From: Pelagomonas calceolata
Taxonomy: Eukaryota > Sar > Pelagophyceae > Pelagomonadales > Pelagomonadaceae
DNA length: 64,000 bases
Direction: 5' to 3'
NCBI GenBank assembly: GCA_918797485.1
Contig: CAKKNE010000004.1
Span: 682,001 to 746,000 of the forward strand
A model generated the notes under the pieces. That model was given only the letters and a program-made list of their open reading frames with translations. It ran no database searches and was not told where the DNA came from. The translations under genes were made by a program, and so were the position numbers. This document shows, piece after piece, positions 1 to 12,216 of this stretch (within the stretch, counting starts at the first letter, position 1; each line of letters starts with the position of its first letter).

Positions 1-133
1 ACGCCGAAGAAGGCCACGCCGCGGCGCCTGGGCCCCCGGCGCCTGGGCCCGACGCGGAAGCCCGCGCCCTACCAGTGCGTCTCGCCCGTGCCGCCCGCTT
101 CTGCGGACGGGCCCGATAGTGTGTTGTGATGAA

Positions 134-1045
134 CTAACTAACAGTTTTCTTAGGACGCTTCACGAGGCGCTCGAGCTCGTCCAGACCCGGACAAGGCCGC
201 CTATTTCTAGCAGGGAGCAGCCTCGCCAATGCCAGCGCCACCTGGGCGTTCGGCCTCGCCGGCAACACGGAACGCAGTACGCCGACGTCGCGTTGTGACG
301 CGAGCCTCGGAATCCATTTGGAAGCGCGCTTGTGCGACCGCGCCACTAGAGCGGCACATATCGCAAGTCGAGCCGCCGGCCACGCCGCAGAGAGCTCCTT
401 GACCAATGCTTCAGCAGCAGTATCAGAAGAAAACAGGTCCGTCTCGACCAGGACGGGTACCACCACGTTCGCCAGTGTACATGGAGCACAAGTCGCGAGA
501 AATTCCCGATTGATCTTCCGCTTCCGTTTTTTCTTGGATGAGGAAAACGCCCGCAACACATCATCAACAAGCTTAGCAGAAGCACTCCGTAGACCCTGGA
601 GGTGCTCAGCTTGCGGCCTCCAGTACGTGGCATCGAAGAACCGCAATAATTCGTCGCAAGCCGCCCGTAACACGCCGTCGGCGGGCAGCTTTTGATGCGT
701 AATCCCGTGCCGCACGTCGACGAGCCAGGTCGGCAGGCCCGCCTGCTCCGCGAGTGCATTCAACGGTTTTGCATCCCGGCCCGTTTGGCCGACGTCCAAC
801 GCGCCGTTCACGGCCCTCGTTACCGCAGCCGCGCGCGCGAGCGACGCCGTCTGCGGGTCGAGGTCGTCGATGGCTATGAGTGCGGCCGTCGCCTCGACGG
901 CGTGGGGCACGTTTCCCCTTAAACGCCACGTCCGGCAGCGGGCCACCGCTCTCATTCGCGGTTCGGGCTGTTGGGCGTAGAGGCCCGCATACACAAGTTG
1001 CCACTCGGCCCAGTCGCGCCAGGGGACGACGCGGGGCAGGGACAT
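134..1045 (-). CDS. LAS1: LAS1-like pre-rRNA processing endonuclease
   Basis: Las1 is the HEPN endoribonuclease that, with Grc3/NOL9, cuts ITS2 in pre-rRNA in the nucleolus. The protein (303 aa) opens with MSLPRVVPWRDWAEWQLVYA and carries the family signature LVDVRHGITHQKLP around residue 112; RHGITH fits the HEPN Rx4-6H catalytic motif. A lysine-rich patch (KKKRKRK) could be a nuclear signal. The open frame continues upstream to a TTG, so the ATG at 1045 is taken as the start. It diverges from the glycosyltransferase gene, with a palindromic promoter motif (1224-1247) between them. The length is shorter than metazoan LAS1L and closer to fungal or plant forms. The family call is confident; activity is inferred. 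Confidence 0.85.
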   Translation of the reverse strand: MSLPRVVPWRDWAEWQLVYAGLYAQQPEPRMRAVARCRTWRLRGNVPHAVEATAALIAIDDLDPQTASLARAAAVTRAVNGALDVGQTGRDAKPLNALAEQAGLPTWLVDVRHGITHQKLPADGVLRAACDELLRFFDATYWRPQAEHLQGLRSASAKLVDDVLRAFSSSKKKRKRKINREFLATCAPCTLANVVVPVLVETDLFSSDTAAEALVKELSAAWPAARLAICAALVARSHKRASKWIPRLASQRDVGVLRSVLPARPNAQVALALARLLPARNRRPCPGLDELERLVKRPKKTVS

Positions 1046-1223
1046 CGGCTGTCTGCAGGGGGCTGGTTGCAGCGGCGCTGGGATTGCGATGAGAGGCGAA
1101 AGTTGGTTGCAGCTTGGCAGCACGGCAGCAGTCGTCAAAATTATTGATTCCTACGACGTGTATGTGATCGTAGCGCGCAAATTGCCGCTGCAAAGAGGCA
1201 TGCAAAGGACAGCTTGCGTGCTT

Positions 1224-1247
1224 GCTAGTGCCTTACATGACGCTAGC
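1224..1247 (+). promoter_or_regulatory. CTAG-bounded palindromic promoter motif, copy 1
   Basis: Half-sites GCTAGTG and CGCTAGC enclose a CTTACATGA centre. It lies 119 bp upstream of the glycosyltransferase ATG (1366) and 179 bp upstream of the divergent LAS1 ATG (1045). Nearly the same sequence recurs at 16023, 31426, 47119, 52697 and, more diverged, at 43856 and 60669. The position suggests a bidirectional promoter element; this is inference. Confidence 0.55.
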
Positions 1248-1365
1248 TCGGCGCTTGCGCGACGCGCTCGGGAGCCAAATGCCGGGCGCGGACAGCCGCA
1301 GCACGCCGTGCGGCAGCCCCCCGGACCGCCGCCGCGCGCGGAAGCGGCAAGAGGGCAGCCGGACC

Positions 1366-4300
1366 ATGGTTGTATGGGCCCGAACCCTCCTGCTGCTCGC
1401 CGTGAGCGCCGCAGCAGAGGACCCCCACCTCGCCCGCCTGCGGCAGGCGGCCCAGCTCCAGAACGACGGCCGCCTTGCCGAAGCCGTCCCCATCTACGAG
1501 GACGTGCTGCGGCAAGTTCCGAACCATCCCGACGCCCTCCATTTGTCGGGCCTCGCGGCTTTGGCGGCCGGCGACGCCGTGAAGGCGAAGGAGTTGGTAG
1601 AACGGGCGTCTTCCTTGAGACCGAACGACCCGACCATGCTGTCGAACCTGGGGGAAGTGTATCGGAGTATTGGCGACGCCCAGACGGGCGTGGCCTTGCT
1701 GAGGAGAGCAGTCGCGATTGCCCCGCAAGACCTCGGTGTCAAGCGCAACTTAATTGCCGTGTTGTGGGACGCGCAGCTCTACGCGGAGTTCTGCCAGGCG
1801 TCCAGAGAATTATTAGAACAGATTGGGGTTTCGCTCGACTCCCCACAACGAGCGGCCGACCCGAACTTCCACTTCGTCGAGCGACGAGCCCGCTTCGACG
1901 TCGCCGACTCGGCCCAGCGCCACCGCTGCCATGGGGCGAGTGATGATGATGCGTTTCGGTGGTTCGAGTATGCTCTAAAAGCCTACCCCGAGGACGCGCG
2001 GCTCTGGATCGGTGCTGGGGTGGCCGCCCACGCCAAGGGTTTGCTGGACGTGGCCGCGGAGAGATATGAAAGAGCCTATACCCTGGCGGCGAGCGACACG
2101 ACTCTGGCGGAGGATCAACGCCACGCGTTCGTCCTCCAAGCGAGAGTGAATAGAGCGGCCATCGACCACGAGCGGGGCCTGTCGGAACTAGCGATCGAGG
2201 GCTACGAGGCCGTCTTGAGGTTGGAACCGGAGCACGCGCAAGCCTTGAACAATTTGGGAGCTGCTCTGGTCACCGTAGGAAGACACGACGACGCCGTGAA
2301 GGTGCTGGAAAAGTGCCTGGAGGTCGAGCCGGGCCAGGTCCAGGCGCTGACGAATTTAGCGGCCCATTGGGCGAACGAAGGCTACTTAGAAAGAGCCTCA
2401 CTGTTAAACAACCGAGCCATCAAGCTCTACCTGCAGCGAGACCCGCGGCGGGCCGCGGGGCTGTTTGCGCGCGAGGCCTTCGCCATCCGGCCCATCGTGG
2501 AAGACGCTGCCGCGATGTACGCCGCACGCTTAGACTTTGCGAGGCGCGTTGCATCTCTAGAGTGGCTCCTACAAAGAAGGACCTTAATAATAGACGATCC
2601 GGTGGTGGAGGTCGAGCACGTGCACTTCTACCTCCCGTACCCCGGCTTGGACGATCGGCCGCTGCAGGAGGCCGTCGCGCGGTGTTACGAGAGGATGATC
2701 CCGCAGCTCGCGGGACCGGTCCCGGGCCTCTCCCCGGAACCCGTACGAGTGAGACGAGCACGAATAGGCTTCCTGTCGAAGCTGTTCGCCGAGCACGAGC
2801 CGCACGGGCTGTTGTTGGAAGGTGTGGTGCAGCACCTGCCCCGAGATCGATTTGTCGTCGTAGTCTTACCGGTGGCCTCGCCGGGGCGAGACGCGGCCTC
2901 GGAACTGCTACGATCGTCAGCTGATGAGTTAATAGAGCTCGGCCTGAACATGCGCGAGAACCGCTTGACATTAATCAAGGCGAAGCTGGACGTTTTGGTG
3001 TTTGCGGACATGCTGTCGGAGCCCATGTCCTACTTTTTGGGGTTCTCGCGCTTCGCCCCCGTCCAGGTCTGTTTTTGGGGCAACCCGCTGACGACCGGTC
3101 GTTCTTCCATAGACTATTTTGTGTCAGCGGATCGCATGGAGCACCCTTACCGAACGTTAGCTGGAGACGAGTGGAGCGAGCAGGTCGTGTTGCTCGATGG
3201 CCAGGGCATCTGGTACCGGCGACCTTCCATACCGGAGGGCTTGCCCTATCCTAATCGCGAGGCGGCCGTTGCTGCAAGGCAAGCTCTAGGATTGCCTCAA
3301 GGCGACTGGCCGCTGCTACTCTGTCCCCAGTCCGTCTTCAAGCTGCACCCCCACTTCGATACTGTGGTGCGAAGGATCCTGGAAGCGACAACTAATGCAA
3401 GGGTCGTCTTCACGGCCGGGCGGAGGCAGGCGTGGACGAAGGTGCTCGTATCAAGATTAGAAAAAACTCTGGGCCCCTACAAGTCGCGGTGCGCCTTCGT
3501 GCCGCGGCAGATGCCCGGCGCGGACTATTATAAACTGCTCGCTGTTGCTGATGTTTTACTGCATCCCTTCCCTTTTGGTGGTAGCCGGACGTCGGCCGAC
3601 GGGTTGGCGCTGGGCGTGCCCGTCGTCGTGCGGCCGACGACGCAATTGCGGTGCCGCATGGCCTACTCCTTCTACGCGAGCATGGGCCTCACTCAAAAGA
3701 ACTGGACCCTCGTCGCGTCGACTACGAACGACTACGTTTCTTTCGCCGCGAGGCTCGCGAATGATGTCGAGCACCGCAGGACGGTGGCCGCGGCCGTCGC
3801 GGCCCGGCAGCACGTCATCTGGGAGGACCGGAGCGTCGTCCTGGGCTGGGCGCGGTTCTTGGCGCGCGTCTCCGGTCAAAGGCCGGTGGCGCCGGCGGAC
3901 GTCGGCCTGGAGGGCGACGACTACGAGGCGGAGGACGAGGCACCCGTGGCGCCGGCGGACGTCGGTCTCGTGGAGGAGGACGCCGCGGCGATCGCGGCGC
4001 ACGAGCGCCTTGACCGGCTGTACCGGGACGACACAATTATTGAGGAGAAGCGGCGCGCCCTGCAACCACAAAAACCGATCCCAGACGTGCCAAGGGAGCG
4101 CTCGGACCAGCCGCGGCCGCCCGAGGCCCTCGAGGCCGCGCGGCTCTACGAGCAAGGTGACATCCGAGGCGCGGCCAGGCAGCTCGAGATGTTGATAAAA
4201 AGGTGCTATCCCCAGGGCGGCGCCGACTGCCCCGACGAGGCGAAGGTGCGGAGCGACCTCGGCGCCCAGTACCACCAGTCGGACCGCTGGGAGGAGGCCG

Positions 4301-5774
4301 TCGTGCAGCTGGAGCGGGCTGTTGAGTTGGAGCCGACGAACGGCGTCGCGCTGAACAACCTGGCCGTGACCCTCAATACCTTGGGACGGGCGGACGAGGC
4401 CGATGATGTGTATGAGCGGGCGCTCCGGGCCGTGAAGGCGCGCATGGCCCCGTCGCTATTCCGAGTCGAATCTTATGTGTGGGACCGCCTGCCGGACGCG
4501 CGGGTGCCTTTCTGAGGGCGCGGCCCCGCGTCCCGGAAGCAGCGCCCCGTCCGCCGCGGGCTCGCCTGAGAGCGCGTCGGCGACGCGCCGGCCCCGGGCG
4601 CAGGTCGGCCACCGGATTTGAAGAGAAGCTCCTCGGCGTCCTGTCGGACAAGGACTCCTGGGACTACGCCACGGCGCTGTTTAACAGCGCGAACCAGCTC
4701 CGCGACCGGGGCGATTATGAAGGGGCCGCATCAAAAATCCGCCGGGGCCTCAAGGAGGTTATAGAAGGAGACGCCCTGCTCGCGCTCGTGCGGGCCGAGA
4801 ACCATCGTTCAAGAGACGACGCGCGGCTGGCGTCCCTCCGCCAGCTGGGCATCGCCACGAACTCGCTCGCGGTCCTCGACGACTACCTGCGGAACGCGTC
4901 CGAGAACTGGTACTCTTCCCAAGCGTTCCCGCCGCCCTACAGTTTGTTGGGGAGGGACGAGGGGCCGCCGTCGGACGAGGAACTGGCGCCGCTGGGCGGC
5001 GAGGCGACGGGCTTCGAGCTCATCACGCAGGTCTACGAGCCGGCCGATCAAGTACGGCGCATGGAGGTCGCGTTCGCGTTGGCGAAGAACCTGCGCAATG
5101 CGAGGATACGCAAGGTCCACGTGCTGGCCGAGAACGGGCGCGACGGGCGCTTCGCGTCTACGGTAGCGGCGCTCGTCGGCGCGACGCACGTCCACGTGCA
5201 AATACTCGGGCGGCGGCTGCGGTTCTCGGACGCGGAGGGCTACGCGGCGGCGTCGCTGCCGCGCCGGGCCGTCATCCTCAGCAACGCCGACGTTTTTTTT
5301 GATGAAGACAGTTTGCGGCGGCTCGGCGACGCGAGGACGCTCGACCTCGACCGGCGCGTCCTCGCTTTGCTTAGATGGGAGTGGACTTGCGGGTTCGACG
5401 TGGAAGGCATGGACCTGAAGACGCTCGTCGCGGCGGCGGCGGCAACGGACGCTATCGAGGAGCGGTGCCTGCGGCTCCGCGCGCGCGCTGACTCTCAGGA
5501 CGCCTGGATCTTCCGCGCGCCGGTGCCGCCCCTGGCGACTTTCGACACGGAGTTGGGAAGGGCGAAGTGCGACAACCGCGTCGCGTTCGTCCTCGGGGCG
5601 GCGGGCTACGACGTCGCAAACCCGGCCTTCGCGCTGCGGCCGCGCCACGTCCAGCGCGTCCTCTTCGCCAACGGCACGGCGCCCCCCCCGAAGGCGGCGC
5701 GGAGCTACACGTCGCCGGACGAGGCGCGAGGTGCGACGCGCTACGTGCCGCTCGCGGACCAGTGGGTCTTCTAA
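1366..5774 (+). CDS. Secreted TPR / GT41 (O-GlcNAc transferase-like) / C-terminal glycosyltransferase-like fusion
   Basis: Proposed join(1366..4451,4604..5774), 1,418 aa. The start is the ATG giving a signal peptide (MVVWARTLLLLAVSAAAEDP); the frame upstream has only a TTG and an earlier ATG without a signal. Order: TPR repeats (residues 20-360); a GT41 catalytic region (about 460-835) with HEPHGLL, the KLHPHF loop and HPFPFGGSRTSADGLALG; a second TPR pair (920-1025); then a 390-aa domain. That last domain shows NADVFFD, SQDAWIF and CDNRVAFVL, a signature I associate with algal and bacterial glycosyltransferase-like proteins. The 152-nt intron (GTCGCT..GGGCGCAG) joins MAP to SATGF in frame. 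The second frame has no ATG before its domain, which supports one gene. Cytosolic OGT lacks a signal peptide, so a Golgi/ER role is inferred. Confidence 0.75.
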
Positions 5775-5880
5775 GTTTTGTCTGTTGTTCGACTGTTTTA
5801 AGTTTACGACGGGGCGAGGTCGGGGAACGATGGGGACCGGCTGGCACGGCGCGAGGAATAGAGGGAGATCACAAGTGGGA

Positions 5881-8800
5881 TCACGCGGCGAGAGCGAGCA
5901 CGAGGAGCGCTGCACTGACGCCAGAGAGGCGGCGGGCGGCGTCGACGGTGTCACTGCCGCGGGTCGCGGTCGGAGCCACGGTCGGGGCCCCGATCGGCCG
6001 TGGGGTCGTCGGCGACGCAGTGGGGCTTGGCGTCGTGACTATGACCTCGAGAGCAGCGTCCCCGATAGCCGCCTGCGTCGCCGCGACGTCGACGGTTGCG
6101 GCGGCGAACGCTGTATCCGCGGCCTGCAGAGTGGTCAAGAAGCTTCCGTCGCCGACAGCGGCCGTCAGCGCGTCCGACGCCTGTTCCAGCAAATCTGCGC
6201 CAACTGACGTGGCGTCGTCGGTGCCGACGACGCGGGCGACGCCCGTGTAGGAGACGCCGACGCCCGCGCCGGCGAGGCGCCGGCGCCCGCCGGCGGCCTC
6301 GATATCGATCACCTCGTCGAATGCCCCGCCCGCGCTATCCAAAACCGACTGCGCGAACGCCGCCTTCATGCCTTCGTCGGCATTAAATTCAGTCGCGACG
6401 ATGCCCTCCAGCGTCACAGACGAGGCAACCTTGACCATCGTTTGGGCGGGCGTCGGCGCCGGCGTCGGGGCCGGCGTCGGCGCGGGCGACGGCTTCGGCG
6501 TCGGCGCGGGTGTGGGGCGCTGCGTCGGCGCGGGCAAAGGTCCAGGAGTCGGCGGCGGGTGCGTGGGGCGCGGCGTTGGCAAAGGACCAGATGTTGTCGG
6601 CTTGGGCGTCGGCGCAGGCGTCGGCGCACAGCCGCCTGCCACGTGCTTGACGCCGCACGACGTCGACTCGCACGGAGTGTTGTCGAACGCTTCGTCCAGG
6701 TCGACGTCCTCATCCACGCACCAGCCGAGGTCCTGGTCAAAGGACGTGGCGCCTTCGAACATCTCTTTCATCGTCGTGACGCCCGAGGTATCCCACGCGC
6801 CGATGTCCTCGTTGAAGGACGCAGCGGCCGTGTTGCAACTATTCCAAAAAGATGCCGGTGCGCAAAACAACTCCGACATGTCCGTCACGCCACCAGTCTC
6901 CCACGTCGAGATGTGGCCGTACGTCGCCTCGGCGGCCGTGGCGTCCGAGAGCCACGCTGCGACTGCTTGCTTGATTTTCCAATTGACCATGATGTTGCCC
7001 GTGCGCGAGATGTCGCAGTCAACTCCCGCGATGCCGCACGACGTCGACTCGCATAAGGTGTCGCTAAACGCGTTGCTCAGGCTCACGCTGTCGTCCACGC
7101 ACCAGCCGAGGTCCAATTGAAAAAAAGCCGAGGCACGGTTGAATATTTCATCCATACGCGTGACGCCGTCGACCTGCCAGCCGCTGAGGTCCTGGTTAAA
7201 AGACGAGGCACTCATGAACATGTACTCCATCGTTGTGACGCCGGAGGTGTCCCACGCGCCGATGTCCTGGTTAAAGGCCTTGGCGCCGCCGAACATGGAG
7301 TACATGGTTGTGACGCCGGAGGTGTCCCACGCGCCGATGTCGTCGTTGAAGCCTGTGACACTACCGAAATCCATATTTGACATGTCCGTCACCCCTGATG
7401 TGTCCCACGTCGAAATATGGCCGTACGTCGTCTCGGCGGCCGACGCGTCCGAGAGCCACGCTGCAACTGCAATTCTGATCTTCCAGTTGACCATGACGTT
7501 GCCAGTGCTCGATACGTCGCAGTCGCCAGCATTGGTCTCCCACTTCACGCCACAATTCGTCGACTCGCACAGGGAGTCGTCAAACGCATCTAGTGGGCTT
7601 GCTGCGTCGTTCACGCACCAGCCGAGGTCCTGGTCGAAGGCCGAAGCGCGGTTGAACATCGAGACCATATCCGTGACTTTATTGATCGCCCAACCACTAA
7701 TGTCTTGGTTGAAGGCAGAGGCGCTGCGGAACATCATGTACATATTCGTTACGCTGTTGACCGCCCAACCGCCAATGTCTTGGTTGAAGGCAGAGGCTTC
7801 GGCGAACATCGAAGCCATATTCGTGACCTTGTCGACCGCCCACTTACTGATGTCCTGGTTGAAGGCCGAAGCGCTGCTGAACATCGCGTTCATATCTTTG
7901 ACATTGTCGACCGCCCAACCACCGATGTCCTGGTTGAATAAATCAGCGCTGCCGAACATCGAGCTCATGTCCGTAACCTTGTCGACCGCCCAACCACCAA
8001 TGTCCTTGTTGAACAAATCAGCGCGGTCGAACATCATTTTCATGGTCGTGGCGCTGTCTACTACCCAACCACTGATGTCCTGGTCAAAGGCCCTGGCGCT
8101 CTGGAACACGCTTTCCATCTTTTTAACGCGTGATGTATCCCACGCGCTGATGTCCACGTTGAAGGTTTCGGCGCCATTGAACATCCGGTACATCGTCGTG
8201 ACGCCAGAGGTATCCCACGCGCCGATGTCCTCGTTGAAGGACGATGCGCTTTTGAACAAATCCGACATGTCCGTCACCCCCGATGTGTCCCACGTCGAAA
8301 TATGACCGTACGTCGACTCGGCTGCCGTCGCATCCGCTAGCCACGCATCGACGGCCTTGCTGATACTTACACTATGAAACACTCCGCACCACTCCTCCTG
8401 CTCCACGACGCCACACGACGTCGACTCGCACTTGTTGTCTTCGAATGCGGTGGTCAGGCCTCTCACGCAATCGGAACAAGAGAATCTTTCATAGCCGTTG
8501 TCTATGCACCAGCCCAGGTCCTGGTCGAACGACGAGGCTTCTTTGAACATGTAGTCCATGTCCGTGACGCTCTGGACCGCCCAATCACCGATGTCCTGGT
8601 TAAAGGCCTCGGCCCCATAGAACATCGAATTCATGGTCTTGACGTTGTCGACCGCCCAATCACTCATGTCTCCGTTAAAGGCCGAGGCGCCACTGAACAT
8701 CCTGTACATTGATGTGACGCCGGAGGTGTCCCACGCGCCAATGGCGTCGTTGAAGGACGCAGCGCCCGAGTTGTAGCACTGTTGACTTGAATGGGGGCTA

Positions 8801-10740
8801 TCACAAAACAACTCAGACATGTCCGTCACCCCCGATGTGTCCCACGTAGAAATATGGCCGTACGTCGTCTCGGCAGCACTCTCGTCCGAGAACCACGCCC
8901 GGATTGCAATTCTGATCTTCCAGTTGGCCATGACATTACCATTGTTCGGGATGTCACAGCCGCCCCACAAGACGCCGCATAACGTTGACAGGCACGGGGT
9001 GCTGCCGAACACCCAGTTCGGGCCCCAGCCCATGTTCATGCCGTTGTCCACGCACCAGCCGAGGTCCTGGTTGAAGGCAGAGGCACCGTCGAACATCTGG
9101 TTCATATTGGTGACGCCGGAGGTGTCCCACGCGCCGATGTCCTGGTTGAAGGCCGAGGCTCTGGTGAACATGTGTTGCATCATCGTGACGCCGGAGGTGT
9201 CCCATGCGCCGATGTCCTCGTTAAAGGACGAGGCGTCTTCGAACAACCGCTCCATGAACGTCACCCCCGATGTGTCCCACGTCGAGATGTGGCCGTACGT
9301 CGACTCGGCGGCAGTCGCATCCGCGAGCCACGCCGCGACGGCCGTTTTAATGTTGCTGTCGGTCATCACGTAGCCCGACAGCACGCGCCGCTGCCCAAGG
9401 CTTTGGACTGACGAGCTCGGAGACTCATTGGTCTTGGAACTCTTCGTAATGGCGTAGTCGCTGCTGCCGCCCGAGAGCACGCGCCGCTCCTCAAGGCTTT
9501 GGACTGACGAGCTCGGAGACTCATTGGTCTTGGAACTCTTCGTAATGGCGTAGTCGCTGCTGCCGCCCGAGAGCACGCGCCGCTCCTCAAGGCGTTGGAC
9601 TGACGAGCTCGGAGACTCATTGGTCTTGATCTTGGAACTCTTGGTAATGGTGTAGTCGCTGCCGCAGACCGAAGTTTCCGCCGCCACGCGGGCGACGTCC
9701 CCCCAAATAAGCAGGTAGCCGACGACTGACGAGCGCCAGGCCGCGCCCTTCGCCGAGCTCCTGCGCCGCGGAACAGCCAAAGCGACCGACAAGACAACGT
9801 AGACCAAACTCGCAAGGAACTGCCATACGAACTGGAAGAGGCCCCAAACGAGGTTGCTCTGGGCCCACTCTTCTTCGCCAAAGTCCCACTTGGTCTCGTT
9901 CCGGGCCGCCAACATCAATGTGGTGCCGGGCACAAGCGGCGGCTCGGCGGACGCGAGGTCCAAGACGTCGATGCCGGCCTTGGTCGCATTCGGGGCCACG
10001 AACGGCATCATGGCGTTCGGGGCCACGAACGGCATCGTGGTGCCAGGCACAGGCGCCTGCTCGGCGGACGCGACGTCCAAGACGTCTATGCCGGCCTTGG
10101 TCGCGTTCGGGGCCACGAGCTGCATCGTAGCGTCCGGGGCCACGAACGGCATCGTGGTGCCAGGCACAGGCGCCTGCTCGGCAGACGCGACGTCCAAGAC
10201 CGCGCGGTCGAGGCCGTTCTCGCCGGCCCGCGCGGACGTGCTGCCGCTTTCGGCCTTGCTGCCGTCCGCCCCGTGGTTCTTGTAGAGCTGGAGCCGCGCC
10301 ATCGTCGCGGCGACGCTCGTCGCGAATACCTTGGAGGCAGCGCGGTCGAGGCCGTTCTCGCCGGCCCGCGCGGACGTGCTGGCGCTTTCGTCGAACTTGC
10401 TGCCGTCCGCCCCGTGGTTCTTGTAGAGCTGGAGCCGCGCCGTCGTCGCGGCGACGCTCGTCGCCAAGCCCTTGGAGGCAGCGCGGTCGAGGCCGTTCTC
10501 GCCGGTCCAGGCCGCCGTGCTGCCGCTTTTGTCGGACGTGCTGCCGTACATGACCATGGCCTCGGAGAAGCCAGTCAATTTCTCGCCGCCATCCTCGGGG
10601 CAGCCCCTCCAGGGCTTTGCTCTGCACGTGCTCAGAATGGCGCCGCGCGCGGGGGCCCGAGGGGCCCGGAGCGGCAGCGCGCTGGTCACGAGCAGCCCAA
10701 GGGCAGCGGCGCTCACAAGGACACGCAGCATTTCCAACAT
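5881..10740 (-). CDS. BspA-like (DUF285 repeat) surface protein A
   Basis: Single-exon 1,619-aa protein. A signal peptide ([20 protein letters not shown]) precedes tandem N-terminal repeats ([27 protein letters not shown] and [15 protein letters not shown] units) and a hydrophobic stretch ([19 protein letters not shown]). Then come five modules that each open with a [14 protein letters not shown]-type segment, followed by about 25-residue [18 protein letters not shown] repeats. A proline-threonine (PAPTP) linker, a conserved 170-aa domain ([18 protein letters not shown]) and a short hydrophobic tail ending LLVLALAA follow. DUF285/BspA repeats fold as leucine-rich-repeat-like solenoids in surface proteins. 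The end resembles a GPI-anchor signal, whereas the paralogue at 37.8-43.8 kb has a clear transmembrane anchor. Ligand unknown. Confidence 0.85.
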   Translation of the reverse strand: MLEMLRVLVSAAALGLLVTSALPLRAPRAPARGAILSTCRAKPWRGCPEDGGEKLTGFSEAMVMYGSTSDKSGSTAAWTGENGLDRAASKGLATSVAATTARLQLYKNHGADGSKFDESASTSARAGENGLDRAASKVFATSVAATMARLQLYKNHGADGSKAESGSTSARAGENGLDRAVLDVASAEQAPVPGTTMPFVAPDATMQLVAPNATKAGIDVLDVASAEQAPVPGTTMPFVAPNAMMPFVAPNATKAGIDVLDLASAEPPLVPGTTLMLAARNETKWDFGEEEWAQSNLVWGLFQFVWQFLASLVYVVLSVALAVPRRRSSAKGAAWRSSVVGYLLIWGDVARVAAETSVCGSDYTITKSSKIKTNESPSSSVQRLEERRVLSGGSSDYAITKSSKTNESPSSSVQSLEERRVLSGGSSDYAITKSSKTNESPSSSVQSLGQRRVLSGYVMTDSNIKTAVAAWLADATAAESTYGHISTWDTSGVTFMERLFEDASSFNEDIGAWDTSGVTMMQHMFTRASAFNQDIGAWDTSGVTNMNQMFDGASAFNQDLGWCVDNGMNMGWGPNWVFGSTPCLSTLCGVLWGGCDIPNNGNVMANWKIRIAIRAWFSDESAAETTYGHISTWDTSGVTDMSELFCDSPHSSQQCYNSGAASFNDAIGAWDTSGVTSMYRMFSGASAFNGDMSDWAVDNVKTMNSMFYGAEAFNQDIGDWAVQSVTDMDYMFKEASSFDQDLGWCIDNGYERFSCSDCVRGLTTAFEDNKCESTSCGVVEQEEWCGVFHSVSISKAVDAWLADATAAESTYGHISTWDTSGVTDMSDLFKSASSFNEDIGAWDTSGVTTMYRMFNGAETFNVDISAWDTSRVKKMESVFQSARAFDQDISGWVVDSATTMKMMFDRADLFNKDIGGWAVDKVTDMSSMFGSADLFNQDIGGWAVDNVKDMNAMFSSASAFNQDISKWAVDKVTNMASMFAEASAFNQDIGGWAVNSVTNMYMMFRSASAFNQDISGWAINKVTDMVSMFNRASAFDQDLGWCVNDAASPLDAFDDSLCESTNCGVKWETNAGDCDVSSTGNVMVNWKIRIAVAAWLSDASAAETTYGHISTWDTSGVTDMSNMDFGSVTGFNDDIGAWDTSGVTTMYSMFGGAKAFNQDIGAWDTSGVTTMEYMFMSASSFNQDLSGWQVDGVTRMDEIFNRASAFFQLDLGWCVDDSVSLSNAFSDTLCESTSCGIAGVDCDISRTGNIMVNWKIKQAVAAWLSDATAAEATYGHISTWETGGVTDMSELFCAPASFWNSCNTAAASFNEDIGAWDTSGVTTMKEMFEGATSFDQDLGWCVDEDVDLDEAFDNTPCESTSCGVKHVAGGCAPTPAPTPKPTTSGPLPTPRPTHPPPTPGPLPAPTQRPTPAPTPKPSPAPTPAPTPAPTPAQTMVKVASSVTLEGIVATEFNADEGMKAAFAQSVLDSAGGAFDEVIDIEAAGGRRRLAGAGVGVSYTGVARVVGTDDATSVGADLLEQASDALTAAVGDGSFLTTLQAADTAFAAATVDVAATQAAIGDAALEVIVTTPSPTASPTTPRPIGAPTVAPTATRGSDTVDAARRLSGVSAALLVLALAA
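9411..9698 (-). repeat. 96-bp coding tandem repeat, three copies
   Basis: Three head-to-tail copies start at 9411, 9507 and 9603. Each encodes a 32-aa unit built around [11 protein letters not shown] and [14 protein letters not shown] in BspA-like protein A. The first two are almost identical; the third has a 6-bp addition. This suggests recent slippage or unequal exchange. Confidence 0.9.
10204..10510 (-). repeat. Direct repeats encoding [10 protein letters not shown] units
   Basis: Two long units and a third partial one encode [34 protein letters not shown] near the N-terminus of BspA-like protein A. They are nearly identical at nucleotide level. A separate set encoding [20 protein letters not shown] lies just downstream (about 9940-10200). 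Confidence 0.8.
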
Positions 10741-11001
10741 CTGTTGCCCGCAAGTCCCTGCTCCCAGCTCCTTTTTGCTGCTGGGCTGGGCAAGTCTGGT
10801 GTGCGCGTTGGGTTGGGGCTTGACGCGCCGAAACCCTGGGCCATCCGCCCTAGAGCTACCAGGACGTGTGCCGTATTGTCTCGATTGAATGAATGCCGCT
10901 CGCGAAATCCGCGCGTGAGACCCGCGCGGTGGCGCAGCAGTCGCGCGAAGTCTACAGTAGCTTTATTTCTTAGATAGTATTATTTTGGAGGAAAATACGC
11001 C

Positions 11002-12216
11002 CTACGCGTCCTTCTTCCCCGCCTTACTGCGCGTCCGCCGGAGCAGCGCCCGGATGGCGAGGTCGACGTCGCGGCCGATCGCGGGCCCGCGGCTCGACCG
11101 CACGTCGAGGGCCCGCGCGACGTCCGTCAGCGAGGCCTTCTTCGAGGACCCGGCCCAGAGGACGGCCGCGGCGTCGGCGCCGTCGCCGTCGCCCCGTTCT
11201 AATGAAGCGGCGCACGCGTGGAAGCCGCCGCATTGCCCCATCGCGACCAAGGCGGCCTCGTCGGCGGCGAGCTCGCGGAGGGCGCTGCGGGCCTGGGCGC
11301 CCGCGGAGCCGTCGGACCGCGCGCATCTTGATAAAACGGCGACGACGTCCGTAGCCGCGGCGGCGCCCCGCGTCGCGCCGTCGGCCGCGATGTGCCGCAG
11401 CGCGAAGGCCGCGGCCGTCGCGGCGGCCTCGTCCGTCGCGAAGGCCGCGACGAGCTTGGCGAGCGGCGCGACGGCTTTGCAGGACACGGCCTGTTTTTTC
11501 GAGGCCGCGGAGCCCCAGCAGAGCGTCCCCAGGAGCGCGGCGGCTTGTAGTGCGTAGGGGCCGCTCCGCGACTGCGTGGCGCCGGCCCGCAATAAGGAAC
11601 AGGCGACCTCGACGCCGCCCGCCTCCGCGATCATGGTTTTCGTCCCCGCGTCGAAGGCCATGTTCCGTAAAGCCGTGCAGGCCGACCGCGCGCCGTCTCC
11701 ATCATCACAGGGGCTCCGACACAGCGCGAGCAGCGCGTCGACGGCGCCGCTCGCCGGCAGCGTGCGCTTTCGTATCAAAGCGTTCGCCGCGAGGTTCCCG
11801 AGCGCCGCGGCCGCCGCGCCGCGCGTCTCGTCCGTCGCCCCCCTCCTACATAGTTCGACGAGCGGCGGGCAGGCGCCCTCGGACGCGATGAGGTCGCGGT
11901 CGAACGCCTTCTCCGCGGCCCTCGTCGCGAGGTCGCGCGCCGCCTCTCTCCTCGACTCGTCGGGGCCCTCGACTAACGCTCGGATCAGAATTCTAATAAA
12001 CGGCGCGCTTTTTTCGCGCTTCTCGAAGTAGAGGCGCGCGTTTTCTTCCACCAAAGCCCGGTAGACGCTGACCGCGGCCGCGAACAATGCGACCATCAGC
12101 ACCAGACACCAGTACAACGCACCGCCGTGCGCTAGGCTGCCCAGGACGACGCCCGCCGCCACCAACGCGTACGACGACTTGAGGGAGACCTCCTCGCAGG
12201 CGTTCCTGCGGGCCAT
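11002..12216 (-). CDS. ARM-repeat membrane protein
   Basis: 404 aa from the ATG at 12216; the frame further upstream begins with TTG. Two hydrophobic segments near the N-terminus (SYALVAAGVVLGSLAHGGAL and YWCLVLMVALFAAAVSVY) could form a hairpin. The remainder (from about residue 80) is alpha-helical armadillo-type repeats, for example EACPPL-like and GAAAAALGNLAANALIRK helices, ending in a basic tail. Such proteins are scaffolds; no partner can be deduced. It diverges from the inositol synthase fusion, with about 400 bp between the starts. Confidence 0.7.
   Translation of the reverse strand: MARRNACEEVSLKSSYALVAAGVVLGSLAHGGALYWCLVLMVALFAAAVSVYRALVEENARLYFEKREKSAPFIRILIRALVEGPDESRREAARDLATRAAEKAFDRDLIASEGACPPLVELCRRGATDETRGAAAAALGNLAANALIRKRTLPASGAVDALLALCRSPCDDGDGARSACTALRNMAFDAGTKTMIAEAGGVEVACSLLRAGATQSRSGPYALQAAALLGTLCWGSAASKKQAVSCKAVAPLAKLVAAFATDEAAATAAAFALRHIAADGATRGAAAATDVVAVLSRCARSDGSAGAQARSALRELAADEAALVAMGQCGGFHACAASLERGDGDGADAAAVLWAGSSKKASLTDVARALDVRSSRGPAIGRDVDLAIRALLRRTRSKAGKKDA

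Noticed and set aside
134-1138. Longer LAS1 frame starting at 1138
   Set aside because: The first codon is TTG; the ATG at 1045 gives the expected family N-terminus. Similar non-ATG extensions were trimmed for the genes starting at 12216, 12614, 43798, 47360, 58150, 60511 and 62737.
9411-9698. Regular 96-bp repeats considered as a CRISPR array
   Set aside because: The repeats are contiguous, in frame, and encode a 32-aa unit; there are no spacers.
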